Source: Bacillus sp. FJAT-14578 (lineage in GTDB: Bacteria > Bacillota > Bacilli > Bacillales > Bacillaceae_H). From it: DNA of 64,000 bases. The translations under genes and the position numbers were made by a program. The first letter of the stretch is position 1, and each line of letters opens with the position of its first letter. Location of the stretch: the NCBI RefSeq assembly GCF_000504165.1, contig NZ_AYSE01000001.1:744001-808000 (forward strand). The letters are read 5' to 3'. Below are positions 46,289 to 57,566 of this stretch, piece after piece. The notes below the pieces were generated by a model that saw only the letters and a list, made by a program, of their open reading frames with translations, was not told the origin of the DNA and ran no database searches.

Positions 46289-46408
46289 ATTGTCCAGCTG
46301 CGGCTCCTAACCTTTCGGCCGTTTCACTTCTGTCATTGAAACCAAAAAGCGGTTTCTATGTCAGAAGTTCCAACGTCTTTCAAGGTTGAACAGTCGCCTC
46401 CGCTTTTC

Positions 46409-46411
<3 letters not shown>
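46289..46411 (+). repeat. dispersed Bacillaceae-type repeat, copy 2
   Basis: Starts TTGTCCAGCTGCGGCTCC and ends GCCTCCGCTTTTCTTA, like the copy at 39997-40117 read on the minus strand. Inside, ACTTCTGTCATTGAAACC (46326-46343) pairs with GGTTTCTATGTCAGAAGT (46351-46368). It runs into the gcvPB stop codon at 46409. Confidence 0.65.
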
Positions 46412-47858
<1,447 letters not shown>

Positions 47859-47866
<8 letters not shown>

Positions 47867-49205
47867 GGAAATCCCCCAATTCCTTCACAAGTTGGTCAAT
47901 CTCTTGTTTTGTACGAAGCTCTGTTACGGCAATCAGCATATGATTTTCCAGCTCTGGATAATCACGCCCCAAATCATAACCTCCGATCATTCCTTTAGAA
48001 ATCAGATAGTCATTGATTTCTGTCACCGAATGATTAAAAGCAACAACCATTTCGTTGAAGAACGGACCGGTAAAGACAACAGAAAAGCCTTTTTCCTGCA
48101 ACGCCTTCATCGCATAACGCGCTTTATGAATGTTTTGCAATGCCATTTCCTTTACGCCTTTTTTTCCTAACGCGGTCATGGCAACGGAAGCGGCCAGGGC
48201 GTTTAACGCCTGATTAGAGCAAATGTTGGACGTCGCCTTATCACGGCGAATATGCTGTTCACGTGCTTGCAGCGTCAATACAAAGCCGCGCTTTCCATCT
48301 TCATCCGTTGTTTGGCCGACAAGACGGCCAGGGATTTTTCTCATTAGTTTCGCCGTTGTAGCAAAATAACCGCAGTGCGGACCGCCAAATTGTGTCGGAA
48401 TGCCAAATGGCTGTGCATCGCCAACGACAATATCAGCTCCAAAGCTTCCTGGAGGAGTTAATGCCCCTAATGCCAACGGATTGCTCGATACGACAAACAT
48501 CGCTTTTTCTCGATGGGCAATTTGTTCGATTTCCTTTAACGGCTCAATTTGGCCGAAGAAGTTCGGATACTGAACAAGAACACAAGCCACATCACTATCC
48601 ATATGAGCAGCTAAAGCTTCTAAATCTGTTACACCTTCTTTAGCCGGGATTTCAATCACTTCCAGATATTGACCTTTTGCATACGTTTTTAATACGTCGC
48701 GAGATTCCGGATGAACCGCTGCCGACACTAAAATCTTTTTGTTTTTCGTTTGTCCCGCGCTCAGCATCGCCGCTTCCGCCAATGCCGTTCCTCCATCGTA
48801 CATGGATGAATTGGCGACATCCATTCCCGTCAGTTCACAAATCATGGTCTGGAATTCAAAAATCGCCTGCAATTCACCTTGGGAAATTTCCGGTTGATAC
48901 GGTGTATAGGCCGTATAAAATTCTGAACGAGAAATCACATGATCAACAATGATCGGCATGTAATGGTCATACACACCTGCTCCCAAAAAGGAAGGATGGT
49001 CTTTCAGATTGGCATTTTTCGCCGATAACTTGCTTAACTCTTTTACAAGTTCAGACTCGGATGCCGCTTCTTTTATGTTATATAACCCTTGGAAGCGTAC
49101 GCTCTCTGGGATATCCGCAAACAATTCATCGACAGAATTGACACCAATTGTTTGCAGCATTTCTTTTTTGTCTTGTTCTGTCATTGGCAAATATCGATGC
49201 AACAT
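47859..49205 (-). CDS. gcvPA: glycine dehydrogenase (decarboxylating) subunit 1
   Basis: This 448-residue subunit pairs with GcvPB. It shows [53 protein letters not shown] and [13 protein letters not shown], the typical N-terminal P-protein half. GGAGGAACTAAAGGT precedes the ATG. It lies 29 bases after gcvT. Confidence 0.96.
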
Positions 49206-49234
49206 ACCTTTAGTTCCTCCTATATGTGGACAAT

Positions 49235-50332
49235 TTATTTTGAACGCTTATAAAATGGCGTTGAAACTACTTTTGCTTTTAATCGCTTTTGTCTGATTTG
49301 GACTTCCACTTCTGTTCCAAGGCTCGAAAATTCGGATTGTAAAAGAGCGACTCCGACATTTTTCTTAAGCGTCGGTGATTGGGTACCTGTTGTCACTTCC
49401 CCAATTTTTTCCTCTCCAACAAACACTTCATATCCGTGGCGCGGGATGCCTTTTTCAATCATCTCGATTCCAACAAGCTTTCTCGGTGCTCCATTTTCTT
49501 TTTGTTTCTTTAACACTTCTTTTCCAATAAAATCATCTTTGTTCGTTTTGACCGCAAATCCAATCCCCGCTTCAATTGGCGTAATGTCTTTAGATAATTC
49601 TTGACCGTATAATGGTAAATTAGTTTCGAACCGGAGTGTATCGCGGGCACCAAGACCGCAAGGAAGAACCCCATCTTCTTTTCCGGCATCTAAAATCGCT
49701 GTCCATAAGCCCGGAGCATCTTTTTCCCGACAATAAATTTCAAATCCGTCTTCCCCTGTATAACCAGTGCGGGAAACTAACGCTTTCACACCGTTCAGCT
49801 TCACGTCATCTTTAAAATGAAAAAACTTAATCCCTGCTAAATCTTCATTTGTAAGTTTTTGCAGTACCTTTTGTGCAAGCGGGCCTTGAAGCGCGAGCAG
49901 GGCAATATCGTCGGACACATTCGTCAATGCCGCATCTCCGCTTATATGCTGCTGAAGCCACTCAAAATCCTTTGAAATATTGGCTGCATTGACAACAAGC
50001 AAATATTCATCATCTTTCTTTTTATAAATAAGCAAATCATCCACTGTCCCGCCGTTTTCATAACACATAGCTGTATATTGAGCCTTGCCGTCTGTTAATG
50101 CGGAAACATCATTTGTCATCACTTTTTGCAGAAAAGCCAGGCTGTCAGATCCTGTTACTGTTATCTCCCCCATATGAGATACATCGAAAAGACCTGCTTT
50201 TGTGCGAACTGCTTCATGCTCTTCTTTAATAGAGGAAAATTGAACAGGCAGTTCCCAGCCTCCAAAATCTATTAGTTTGGCACCGGATTGCTTGTATATA
50301 TCATAAAGCGGTGTTCGGTTTAGCTCTGTCAT
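49235..50332 (-). CDS. gcvT: aminomethyltransferase (glycine cleavage T protein)
   Basis: This 365-residue enzyme releases ammonia from aminomethyl-GcvH and passes the methylene group to tetrahydrofolate. Motifs are [52 protein letters not shown] and [23 protein letters not shown] precedes the ATG. It is the first gene of gcvT-PA-PB behind a glycine riboswitch. Confidence 0.96.
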   Translation of the reverse strand: MTELNRTPLYDIYKQSGAKLIDFGGWELPVQFSSIKEEHEAVRTKAGLFDVSHMGEITVTGSDSLAFLQKVMTNDVSALTDGKAQYTAMCYENGGTVDDLLIYKKKDDEYLLVVNAANISKDFEWLQQHISGDAALTNVSDDIALLALQGPLAQKVLQKLTNEDLAGIKFFHFKDDVKLNGVKALVSRTGYTGEDGFEIYCREKDAPGLWTAILDAGKEDGVLPCGLGARDTLRFETNLPLYGQELSKDITPIEAGIGFAVKTNKDDFIGKEVLKKQKENGAPRKLVGIEMIEKGIPRHGYEVFVGEEKIGEVTTGTQSPTLKKNVGVALLQSEFSSLGTEVEVQIRQKRLKAKVVSTPFYKRSK

Positions 50333-50468
50333 GTAATACTCCCCCTTTAGTTCTTTTAGCTATGTTCAATCCTTTGTTTATTTCCACCCACTTCTTCCAG
50401 TTTAAAAAAGAATCGGCAGAAAAATGGAAGAACCGACATTATTATTTAACAAAGTTCCTAATAAATGC

Positions 50469-50517
50469 AAAAAGGACAGACGACTCCCTTTTACACATTA
50501 GGAAGTCTCTGTCCTTT
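50469..50517 (-). terminator. riboswitch expression-platform terminator
   Basis: On the minus strand AAAGGACAGAGACTTCC pairs with GGGAGTCGTCTGTCCTTTTT, right after the second aptamer and about 137 bases before gcvT. The left arm overlaps the conserved GGACAGAG of aptamer 2, so ligand binding can prevent the terminator. Confidence 0.8.
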
Positions 50518-50692
50518 CACCTGAAAGTTTTACCCGTTGTCTGTCATCTCATAGGTTTGCCTCGTGGGTGGCTTACATTGTAAGCACTCTCCAGAGCTGC
50601 GTCAAATAAGAGTCTTTTTGCCTGAGAGATTCGTTCCTCACTTGCTCCTTCGGCGCTGCAGTTAAGCAGTCTCTCCCCTTATTCTCATTCGC
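50518..50692 (-). promoter_or_regulatory. tandem glycine riboswitch upstream of gcvT
   Basis: On the minus strand aptamer 1 shows GGGGAGAGACTGC, GCGCCGAAGGAGCAAG, GAATCTCTCAGGCAAAAAG and CTCTGGAGAGTGC. Aptamer 2 follows with CCACCCACGAGGCAAACC and TTTCAGGTGAAAGGACAG. This is the gcvT-type glycine riboswitch, known in B. subtilis as an ON switch: glycine stops termination and the cleavage genes are made. The stretch 50333-50468 is leader and 50693-50883 is AT-rich promoter DNA. Confidence 0.93.
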
Positions 50693-50883
50693 CCATATAA
50701 AATTGTCATTTGTTGGTCATACTAGGTGGAAACTACGTTTACCTTTTTCTAAAATCTTAAAATAAAAATAAGTTCATAAAATCGAAATCCACTGTTTATT
50801 TCAAAGTTTCTGAATTACATTTACATCCTATCATTAATCTTGACAAAAATTCAACAAAAAATTGATGAAAGGGGTGTTTTACC

Positions 50884-52560
50884 ATGGATGTAGACATTTT
50901 ATTTGATGATGAATGGACACATTCTTTCCTAGCAAAAACAGAAGAAGATGGACCTTGGTCCGATTGGGAAACATACAAGCTTGCCTATCACATCCAAAAC
51001 CAAACGACAATTCCCGATTTTAAAGGGCTTCAGGCACCGAAATACTTAGCTGACTTAGTTCCGTTACCACACCAATTGGAGGCGGCAAAGCAAGTAGTAG
51101 AAGAAATGAATGGAAAAGCGATTCTTGCCGACGAAGTAGGACTGGGCAAAACCATCGAGGCAGGATTGATTTTAAAAGAATACATGATTCGCGGTCTCGT
51201 CAAAAAAGCATTGATTCTCGTCCCGGCTTCCCTTGTCTCCCAATGGACAATGGAATTAAATCAAAAATTTTACATCCCAGCGGTAGCACAGCGAAAATCT
51301 TATGTGTGGGAACAATGCGATATTGTCGTATCATCTATCGATACAGCAAAACGTCCTCCCCACCGCGATATCGTCTTTCAGCAAGATTATGACTTAGTGA
51401 TTATCGATGAAGCTCATAAGCTCAAAAACAATAAAACCAAAAACTATGAATTCGTTCAGCAGCTCAAAAAGAAATTTTGTTTATTATTGACCGCCACACC
51501 GATTCAAAACCGGCTGGAAGAAATCTTCAACCTCGTTTCCCTGTTAAAGCCGGGTCACCTTGGAAATCAGGCTTTATTTGATGATTTGTTCTCAAAGAAA
51601 AAACGAGATGTGCAAAATGATGCACATTTGCATGAACTCGTCAGCAAAGTGATGATTCGAAATCGAAGAGCCGATACGGGTATCGAGTGGACGAAACGAA
51701 TCATTCACACGGTTCCTGTTGAATTTTCAGAAGAAGAACGACAATTATATGAAAAAATCACATCTCATAAAGGCGATTTCTTCACCAACAGTGCCTTTTC
51801 TGTTTTAACGCTTCAACGGGAGGCTTGCAGCAGCCGTGAAGCCGTGTACATGACTTTGAAAAATATGCTGAAACGGGAATCGGAAGAGTATCACCCTCCA
51901 CATCAGCTTATTGAAGAATTGATGGAAATAATCGGAAATATCTCACACAATGCCAAAGCAGAAAAAGCGCTCGAATTAATTCAGCAAGTGAATGATAAAG
52001 TGATCATCTTTACCGAATATCGTGCGACCCAGCTTTATTTGCAATGGTATTTAAAACAGCACGGCATTTCCTCTGTTCCGTTCCGCGGAGGATTTAAACG
52101 GGGAAAAAAAGACTGGATGAAACAATTATTTCAACAAAATGCTCAAGTATTAATCGCAACAGAAGCAGGCGGCGAGGGCATCAACTTGCAATTTTGCCAT
52201 CATATTATCAATTTCGATTTGCCATGGAATCCGATGAAGCTGGAACAGCGAATTGGCCGAATCCATCGTCTCGGTCAGCAGCACGATGTTCACATTTATA
52301 ATTTTTCTGTTTCCAATACGATTGAAGATCATATTTTGAAGCTTCTTTATGAAAAAATCAATTTGTTCGAACGAGTCATCGGTGAACTGGATGACATTTT
52401 AACTCGACTGGAAATCAAAAATTTCGAAGAACATGTTCAAGATATTTTCCTCCAATCCAAAAGCGAGGGAGAAATGAAAATTAAGATGGATAATTTAACA
52501 TCCATCATTCAATTCGCAGAACAATTCGATGAAGGAGACCAATGTCATGCAGCAACATGA
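50884..52560 (+). CDS. yqhH: SNF2-family helicase YqhH
   Basis: This 558-residue ATPase has motif I ADEVGLGKTIEAGLI, motif II VIIDEAHKLKN, motif III LLTATPIQN, and the second-lobe motifs IIFTEYRATQLYLQWYL, IATEAGGEGINLQFC and QRIGRIHRLGQ. It lacks the long accessory domains of RapA, so its target is unclear. GAAAGGGGTG precedes the ATG. It overlaps yqhG slightly and is divergent from gcvT. Confidence 0.92.
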   Translation: MDVDILFDDEWTHSFLAKTEEDGPWSDWETYKLAYHIQNQTTIPDFKGLQAPKYLADLVPLPHQLEAAKQVVEEMNGKAILADEVGLGKTIEAGLILKEYMIRGLVKKALILVPASLVSQWTMELNQKFYIPAVAQRKSYVWEQCDIVVSSIDTAKRPPHRDIVFQQDYDLVIIDEAHKLKNNKTKNYEFVQQLKKKFCLLLTATPIQNRLEEIFNLVSLLKPGHLGNQALFDDLFSKKKRDVQNDAHLHELVSKVMIRNRRADTGIEWTKRIIHTVPVEFSEEERQLYEKITSHKGDFFTNSAFSVLTLQREACSSREAVYMTLKNMLKRESEEYHPPHQLIEELMEIIGNISHNAKAEKALELIQQVNDKVIIFTEYRATQLYLQWYLKQHGISSVPFRGGFKRGKKDWMKQLFQQNAQVLIATEAGGEGINLQFCHHIINFDLPWNPMKLEQRIGRIHRLGQQHDVHIYNFSVSNTIEDHILKLLYEKINLFERVIGELDDILTRLEIKNFEEHVQDIFLQSKSEGEMKIKMDNLTSIIQFAEQFDEGDQCHAAT

Positions 52561-53359
52561 GATACATTCCTTTTTAAAACGTTATTTTACAGCGCACCAT
52601 TGCGATATTGTGGAAGATACTCCTTTTTACTTAACCGTTCAGCTGACCATTGACATGGATAAAGAGCTGATGAACCGTCCTTTTTACTGGCATTATCTTG
52701 AGAAGACGGGCGGTGTTCCAAATCCTGCACGGCTGACGTTTATTACGGATGCCGCTTTCGATGATACAACGATTCGCGGAGAAAAAATTCACTTCGGTTC
52801 TCCGCGTTTACACCAAATTTTTTCTTCTACCAAAAAACTCGGGGCATTCATCCGGCTTTATGAGAACATCCAGCAAGTCCGGCCCTCCCATATGCCGCTG
52901 CACCCGTGGATTGGAATGAATGTGAAAATATCATATCAATGCAATTTAAAAAAGGATATCGTTTTATCATTGGGCCTTCACCTTATTACCGGTTCCATCG
53001 CCGTTTCTTTCCAGGACCGGCTCGAGCAATATAACTTGTCAGCTAAAATCCCGGATTATTGTTTCACATTGTCACCATTGATTAAACCGAAAAGTGGAGT
53101 AAATCGCTTACAGCAGTTTATTCAAGGTGAAATTGAACAAGATAATCATGACTGGGCCGTCCACTCAAGGCAAAGATGGCAGGAAGATTTGTCGCTTCTC
53201 AATCATTTTTACGAAGGGATGGATGAAAAACCTGATTGCTATGAAGTGGAAAAACAAGCGTTACAGGAGCTTTACGAACCTAAAATTACGGTCCAGACCA
53301 TTAATGGAGGGCTGTTCTATTTAACGGAACAGACGAGCAAACAACTCATTTCCGCTTAG
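52547..53359 (+). CDS. yqhG: YqhG family protein
   Basis: This 270-residue protein matches YqhG, a Bacillus family of unknown function always next to yqhH. It has QQHEIHSFLKRYFTAHHCDI, LTIDMDKELMNRPFYWHYLEKTG and HPWIGMNVKISYQCNLKKD, with no membrane segment. ATG 52547 is 9 bases from AAGGAG; its first codons overlap the end of yqhH, suggesting coupling and joint action. Confidence 0.88.
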   Translation: MQQHEIHSFLKRYFTAHHCDIVEDTPFYLTVQLTIDMDKELMNRPFYWHYLEKTGGVPNPARLTFITDAAFDDTTIRGEKIHFGSPRLHQIFSSTKKLGAFIRLYENIQQVRPSHMPLHPWIGMNVKISYQCNLKKDIVLSLGLHLITGSIAVSFQDRLEQYNLSAKIPDYCFTLSPLIKPKSGVNRLQQFIQGEIEQDNHDWAVHSRQRWQEDLSLLNHFYEGMDEKPDCYEVEKQALQELYEPKITVQTINGGLFYLTEQTSKQLISA

Positions 53360-53382
53360 TCCAGAAAGGATGTGCCAATAAA

Positions 53383-53730
53383 ATGAAGTCAGTATGGATG
53401 GCTGTCTGTCTATGCTTTACAGCGATGATGCCCTTTTCCCTTCATCACTCCGCGACCCCAGCAGAGGCTTCTCCGCCGGCCAAGCCCATTCCCGCATATG
53501 CGAAATGGAGCCGGCTCGCGATTAAAGAAGCAAAAAAACGGTATCCATCTGCCCAAATTAAAGATTTTTTATATTTGGGCCGTGCCCAGCAAGGACCAGA
53601 CAAAACGGTAGAACGATTTAAACTATGGGTACAAAATCAAAATAAAGAATTCGGTTTGTTTATCACAATCGTATTTGATACAAAAACAGAAAAAATTGAA
53701 TCCATCTCATTTGTAGAATCGCCAACATAA
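53383..53730 (+). CDS. yqzG: DUF3889/YqzG secreted protein
   Basis: This 115-residue protein has a signal peptide (MKSVWMAVCLCFTAMMPFSL, cleavage near AEA) and a PAYAKWSRLAIKEAKKRYP core typical of YqzG. It is probably exported; function is unknown. In B. subtilis yqzG follows the sinIR and tapA-sipW-tasA biofilm genes, which are absent here, so it comes directly after yqhG. Confidence 0.82.
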   Translation: MKSVWMAVCLCFTAMMPFSLHHSATPAEASPPAKPIPAYAKWSRLAIKEAKKRYPSAQIKDFLYLGRAQQGPDKTVERFKLWVQNQNKEFGLFITIVFDTKTEKIESISFVESPT

Positions 53731-53758
53731 AAACCGGTTGCAATCGCAACCGGTTTTT
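53729..53758 (+). terminator. intrinsic terminator of yqhH-yqhG-yqzG
   Basis: AAAAACCGGTTGC and GCAACCGGTTTTT pair around AATC right at the yqzG stop; symmetric runs may also serve yqzE from the other side. Confidence 0.85.
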
Positions 53759-53804
53759 ATGTTTCATCATTGTCATTTTTTCATCAAATACAAACTGAAT
53801 GAAG

Positions 53805-53987
53805 CTATTCTTTCTTTTTTCGATACCACATCATAACAGCAAAAGGAATGACGCCAAACCAACGCTGCACAAAGGAGTCCCGTTCCTCTTTTCTTTGCCT
53901 CCTCTGCTGTTTTCGTTCTTCCTTTGGCTTGTCAATATAACGGACAAATTGCTGGGTGACGAATTTCACATAATCATTTGTAGACAT
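53805..53987 (-). CDS. yqzE: YqzE family small protein
   Basis: This 60-residue protein, MSTNDYVKFVTQQFVRYID then a highly charged Lys/Arg/Glu stretch and a short hydrophobic end (FGVIPFAVMMWY), matches YqzE, found next to comG in Bacillus. It could be a peripheral membrane protein. Function is unknown. Confidence 0.82.
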   Translation of the reverse strand: MSTNDYVKFVTQQFVRYIDKPKEERKQQRRQRKEERDSFVQRWFGVIPFAVMMWYRKKKE

Positions 53988-54011
53988 CGTTCAATACCAC
54001 CTCAAACACTA

Positions 54012-54524
54012 TTATGCCCGGGATGTTGTCTCCTTAACCCAAACGAGTATTTCATCACAGATTTGATCAATTGGCTTATTGGTCGTATCAATTGTCACAT
54101 GGGCTTCCTTGTAAAATGGCTGGCGCGATTCATATAGTTGCTTTGCTTTTTCAAAATTTTGATGCTGAAGGAGAGGCCTCGTGTCATCATCCTGCAATCG
54201 TGCCCATATTTCTTCAATATCGCAATGCAGATAAATGACTGTTCCATTCTCTTTCATCCAGCTTCTGTTTTCTTCTTTGATAAAGAGCCCACCGCCCGTT
54301 GTAATCAATAAGTCATTTGTTGGAAGCTCTTTAAGAATAACCGTCTCCAAACGACGAAATTTCTCTTCTCCTTCTTCAGCAAAAATATCGGCAATCGTTC
54401 TCCCAGTTTGCGTCTCAATATACTGGTCTGTATCCACCACTTGAATAGTAAGCCTTTTGGCAAGTTCCACACCAATCGTCGTTTTCCCAGACCCCATAAA
54501 TCCTACAAGATACAATGTTTTCAT
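54012..54524 (-). CDS. aroK: shikimate kinase
   Basis: This 170-residue kinase phosphorylates shikimate. It has Walker A GFMGSGKTTIG, the substrate motif VDTDQYIE, FRRLE and TTGGGLFIKEEN, and the LID region DDDTRPLL. It lies 16 bases after comGG and is probably co-transcribed with comG. With aroQ at 34.2 kb it is the second shikimate gene in the window. Confidence 0.95.
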   Translation of the reverse strand: MKTLYLVGFMGSGKTTIGVELAKRLTIQVVDTDQYIETQTGRTIADIFAEEGEEKFRRLETVILKELPTNDLLITTGGGLFIKEENRSWMKENGTVIYLHCDIEEIWARLQDDDTRPLLQHQNFEKAKQLYESRQPFYKEAHVTIDTTNKPIDQICDEILVWVKETTSRA

Positions 54525-54540
54525 TTCCGCTTCCCCTTTT

Positions 54541-54936
54541 TTATAATTTTTCCCAATCTATCACAAAGCCTTTTTCCGGTTCGATTTCGGCCAACACTGT
54601 CGTTTGTACCTCGGGTGACAGAATACAATGAATTTCAACTATCATACGACCATTTTGCCATGATTGCAATGTATATGTCACCTCCCCTTGTGGATACGTA
54701 TACGTCTTTTTTCTTCCCACCTCTCCTTCTTCGTCAAAACTATACGGCGCCTCAGTCATTGCCGCTTCCAATAAATGTTCCAGTCGATAATAATTCCTTA
54801 CCTGTTGGGCGAAGAGCGCTTCTGATACATACACTTGCAGCTGTTGATGAACAACGAAAAAGACAAGCAATGCAATCAGGAGGGCTAAAGGCAGTACAAA
54901 TCCCCTTTCATTTCGAACCCATTTCCATTCCTTCAC
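54541..54936 (-). CDS. comGG: competence protein ComGG
   Basis: This 131-residue minor pseudopilin-like protein has one N-terminal hydrophobic segment (GFVLPLALLIALLVFFVV) and a short extracellular domain. It lacks the consensus prepilin Glu, as in other ComGG proteins. It overlaps comGF by 29 bases. Assigned mainly by position and shape. Confidence 0.82.
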   Translation of the reverse strand: MKEWKWVRNERGFVLPLALLIALLVFFVVHQQLQVYVSEALFAQQVRNYYRLEHLLEAAMTEAPYSFDEEGEVGRKKTYTYPQGEVTYTLQSWQNGRMIVEIHCILSPEVQTTVLAEIEPEKGFVIDWEKL

Positions 54937-55354
54937 GGTTAAAAAGACTCACCCTCTCTGCATACAACCGGTTTTCCAAATCCTTAATTTGTATTAAGAC
55001 CCCCTGGGGAACTTTAATGAATTGGACCGATGATATATTTTGCAATACCACTTCATGTCCGGTTCCGTTCACCCTCCGCCTTATCATGTTCCCATATTTT
55101 TCATACGTGATTGTCTGATGATAATCGTTTACAAAGGCCAATTTTTGATAACTGCACTCTACTTGATTCCCCGCTCTTATTTCAGATGTGAGTTGCTGCA
55201 CGAAAAGATCCCATTCTAATGTTGATAAAGACACTGACGTTTCTTGATGTTCTTTTGTCATTTTTATCATGACCGGGACAAACGACATCATCATTAAAAA
55301 TAATGAGAAACTAACCAACATCTCCAACAATGTATAGCCGTCTTCTTTTTTCAT
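54908..55354 (-). CDS. comGF: competence protein ComGF
   Basis: This 148-residue pseudopilin-like protein starts MKKEDGYTLLEMLVSFSLFLMMM, a type IV prepilin-like signal with Glu at +5 of the mature protein. It has one membrane helix and a beta-rich outer domain with LVQQLTSEIRAGNQVE. Its ATG overlaps the comGE stop (ATGA). Confidence 0.87.
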   Translation of the reverse strand: MKKEDGYTLLEMLVSFSLFLMMMSFVPVMIKMTKEHQETSVSLSTLEWDLFVQQLTSEIRAGNQVECSYQKLAFVNDYHQTITYEKYGNMIRRRVNGTGHEVVLQNISSVQFIKVPQGVLIQIKDLENRLYAERVSLFNREGMEMGSK

Positions 55355-55686
55355 TTTTTTATATAATCACACCTTTTTTGGTGACGTTGATTTAAATCTT
55401 GCCAAGAAATGCATGGTTTGAAAAAAGCGGATTGTTCTTTATGCCATACTATATGATACGTGACTCCCCCTTGCGTTTGGGTGAATGAATCTGGTAAAGC
55501 TCCGGCGTATTTATATTCCAGCATCTTGTTGTGCAAAAGTTTGACGGCGGTTTTATCTATTTCAACATTTTTTCTTTCTTGTTTAACATGAATATATAAA
55601 GGAAGCGTATGCATAAGGAGCAACAAAAGAATGGAGAATGCCACCAACATTTCAAGCAATGTGTAGCCCCTACAATTTTTGAGCAT
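55351..55686 (-). CDS. comGE: competence protein ComGE
   Basis: This 111-residue minor pseudopilin has the signal CRGYTLLEMLVAFSILLLLLM. The start is taken at ATG 55686, which overlaps the end of comGD; a longer frame to 55776 has no pilin-like sequence. It supports assembly of the transformation pseudopilus. Confidence 0.84.
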   Translation of the reverse strand: MLKNCRGYTLLEMLVAFSILLLLLMHTLPLYIHVKQERKNVEIDKTAVKLLHNKMLEYKYAGALPDSFTQTQGGVTYHIVWHKEQSAFFKPCISWQDLNQRHQKRCDYIKK

Positions 55687-56131
55687 AAAACCGACCCGTT
55701 CCAAGCAAAAACACCACCCGATACGTAATGGAACTCGAAGAAACAAAAAGCGTTCCCGGTGTAGAAATGTTTCCATTGCTGAGAAATTTAATTTGAGACC
55801 CTAACGTTGCCAGCTCGACTTGAATGCGAGAATCATAAGAACGGCGAAAAATCGGAGTAGAAGCGTTCGCAGCAAGCACAAAATACTCATGCTTATCCGG
55901 TGAAAAACGCAATGAAACGACTTGGCCTCCAGTGATGGCCGTCTCTTGTGCATAAAAGACATCTGTCTCCAATTGTTGAATAAACCAGTATAATCGATAT
56001 TGCTGCATAAGCGGTTCTATCTTCACGATTGTCACAAACGTGATGGCATGAATGACTGCCAATACCACCAATACTTCGAGCAGCGTAAATCCGTTTTTAT
56101 GAGGCTGGTTCTTCCTCTGTCTTAGGGGCAC
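55670..56131 (-). CDS. comGD: competence protein ComGD
   Basis: This 153-residue pseudopilin has KNGFTLLEVLVVLAVIHAI, with the expected processing site before Phe and Glu at +5. The start is GTG 56131, nine bases after AAAGGAG and inside the end of comGC. The outer domain is beta-rich (GGQVVSLRFSPDKHEYFVLA). Confidence 0.87.
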   Translation of the reverse strand: MPLRQRKNQPHKNGFTLLEVLVVLAVIHAITFVTIVKIEPLMQQYRLYWFIQQLETDVFYAQETAITGGQVVSLRFSPDKHEYFVLAANASTPIFRRSYDSRIQVELATLGSQIKFLSNGNISTPGTLFVSSSSITYRVVFLLGTGRFYAQKL

Positions 56132-56432
56132 TTGTGACTTCTCCTTTCTCGTCAATCCCAATGGCATCCCCGTTCGGACATGTGTCCGCGTCAATATAAC
56201 CATCACTTTTTAACTCTTGAATCGTAGGAATGTCGTTTTCATTCTCGATTTTATACACCTCTACTTGGGCTTGTACGGTTTTTACATATGCTTCACAACC
56301 TCTTCCGTTGATCGCTTCATTATTCTTCAATAAATTAGGAATCATGATTAAGAGCAAAATCGAAATAACCAACATGACGACCAGCATCTCAATCAGCGTA
56401 AATCCATTTTCCTTCAATCTGTATCTGACCAA
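56097..56432 (-). CDS. comGC: major competence pseudopilin ComGC
   Basis: This 111-residue major pseudopilin has the prepilin signal KENGFTLIEMLVVMLVISILLLIMIPNLL and the two Cys (GRGCEAYV and DADTCPNG) that form the conserved disulfide. The start is TTG at 56432, eight bases after AAAGGAGG; no ATG is available. It is cleaved by ComC and polymerises into the DNA-uptake pseudopilus. Confidence 0.92.
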   Translation of the reverse strand: MVRYRLKENGFTLIEMLVVMLVISILLLIMIPNLLKNNEAINGRGCEAYVKTVQAQVEVYKIENENDIPTIQELKSDGYIDADTCPNGDAIGIDEKGEVTSAPKTEEEPAS

Positions 56433-56528
56433 CCCAGCTTCCTCCTTTCGGCATACCGAATATGCCAGTCACGGTTTTCCCATTGGATTTGGATGTTACA
56501 GCTTAAATCTTGTTCATTTCTTTACTTG

Positions 56529-57566
56529 TCATATCGTTGACATCATCTTCAGCATTGGGAGCATAATGGATAAGTACATCATTAAAACGAGTAAACCAAT
56601 CAATGAAAATAAGACAGGCTGTACAATATTCAACCACCTGAATACAATTTGTTCCAGCCTTTCGAGAATGAATTGACTATGATTTCCAAGCTCTTTCCCC
56701 AAGTCTCCGTGTGATTGCCCATGGGCAATCACATTGGAAAGCTGGGAATCATAATATTTTCTCTCGGCCATGATTTGTTCCAAAGCAGTTCCCCCCACAA
56801 GCTGTCCTTTTATGAAAGCAGCCTCTGTTTGAAAAAAGGGATAATGCTTTTGGCGTTCAAATAAACTTAAACAATCATGGACAGATAACCCGCCTTTTAA
56901 TAAGTTGCTGAGATGAACGGAAAAAAAATAAGAGTTGAATAAAGGAATGGTGTTTTTGATGAGGGGGATGTTTAACCAGAAGTTCATTTGTTGAATGGGC
57001 GGCTTTTTTCGCCAATACATCCGATATAAAGCATATGAACCGCTCCCTAACAAGAAAAGGATAACGCATCCGTATGGGAATGCACCTACGAACTTCATCA
57101 ATAAGATGAGCGGCAGCGAAATTTCTGTTCCCATCGAAGAGTAAAGAGTTTGAAACTGGGGAAGCAGTACGGTGGTCATCACAAAAAAAAGGATGAATAA
57201 AAAGGAAAACAGCATGAGGGGATATTGGACGACCTTTTTCATTTTATTGGTATTTGCAAGTTTTCTGTTAATCATCATTGCCCCTTCTTTTAAGGCGAAA
57301 ACCAAGTCTCCATGACGTTCAGCAAAATATAAATACCCTAAAATATCCCGGTGAAAATGCAAAGATTCAAACGTATCATGCAGAGGTACGCCGCTTTTCA
57401 ACTGTTTTAATGAATAGTCGATATCCTCGCCTAGCTTGGGCGCAAGCTGGAAACGGAGAAATTCCATTGCCTGCGATAAAGTATATCCATGCTGAAGAAG
57501 TTCGGAAAGCTTTAGCAGGAAAACGGATTGGGATTCCATGCTCCATCTTCGTTTCTGGCGCTTCAT
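56529..57566 (-). CDS. comGB: competence membrane platform protein ComGB
   Basis: This 345-residue GspF-type polytopic protein has membrane segments LMLFSFLFILFFVMTTVLLP, PYGCVILFLLGSGSYALY and a C-terminal VLFSLIGLLVLMMYLSIMLPML. FYFAERHGDL and GQSHGDLGKELG are the duplicated GspF motifs. It starts at the comGA stop with GGGGGGAGGAATGA, so it is coupled. A 96-base gap separates it from comGC. Confidence 0.92.
   Translation of the reverse strand: MKRQKRRWSMESQSVFLLKLSELLQHGYTLSQAMEFLRFQLAPKLGEDIDYSLKQLKSGVPLHDTFESLHFHRDILGYLYFAERHGDLVFALKEGAMMINRKLANTNKMKKVVQYPLMLFSFLFILFFVMTTVLLPQFQTLYSSMGTEISLPLILLMKFVGAFPYGCVILFLLGSGSYALYRMYWRKKPPIQQMNFWLNIPLIKNTIPLFNSYFFSVHLSNLLKGGLSVHDCLSLFERQKHYPFFQTEAAFIKGQLVGGTALEQIMAERKYYDSQLSNVIAHGQSHGDLGKELGNHSQFILERLEQIVFRWLNIVQPVLFSLIGLLVLMMYLSIMLPMLKMMSTI

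Noticed and set aside
54408..55118. 236-codon plus-strand open frame over aroK-comGG-comGF
   Set aside because: It is antisense to well-supported genes and its translation has no recognisable pattern.
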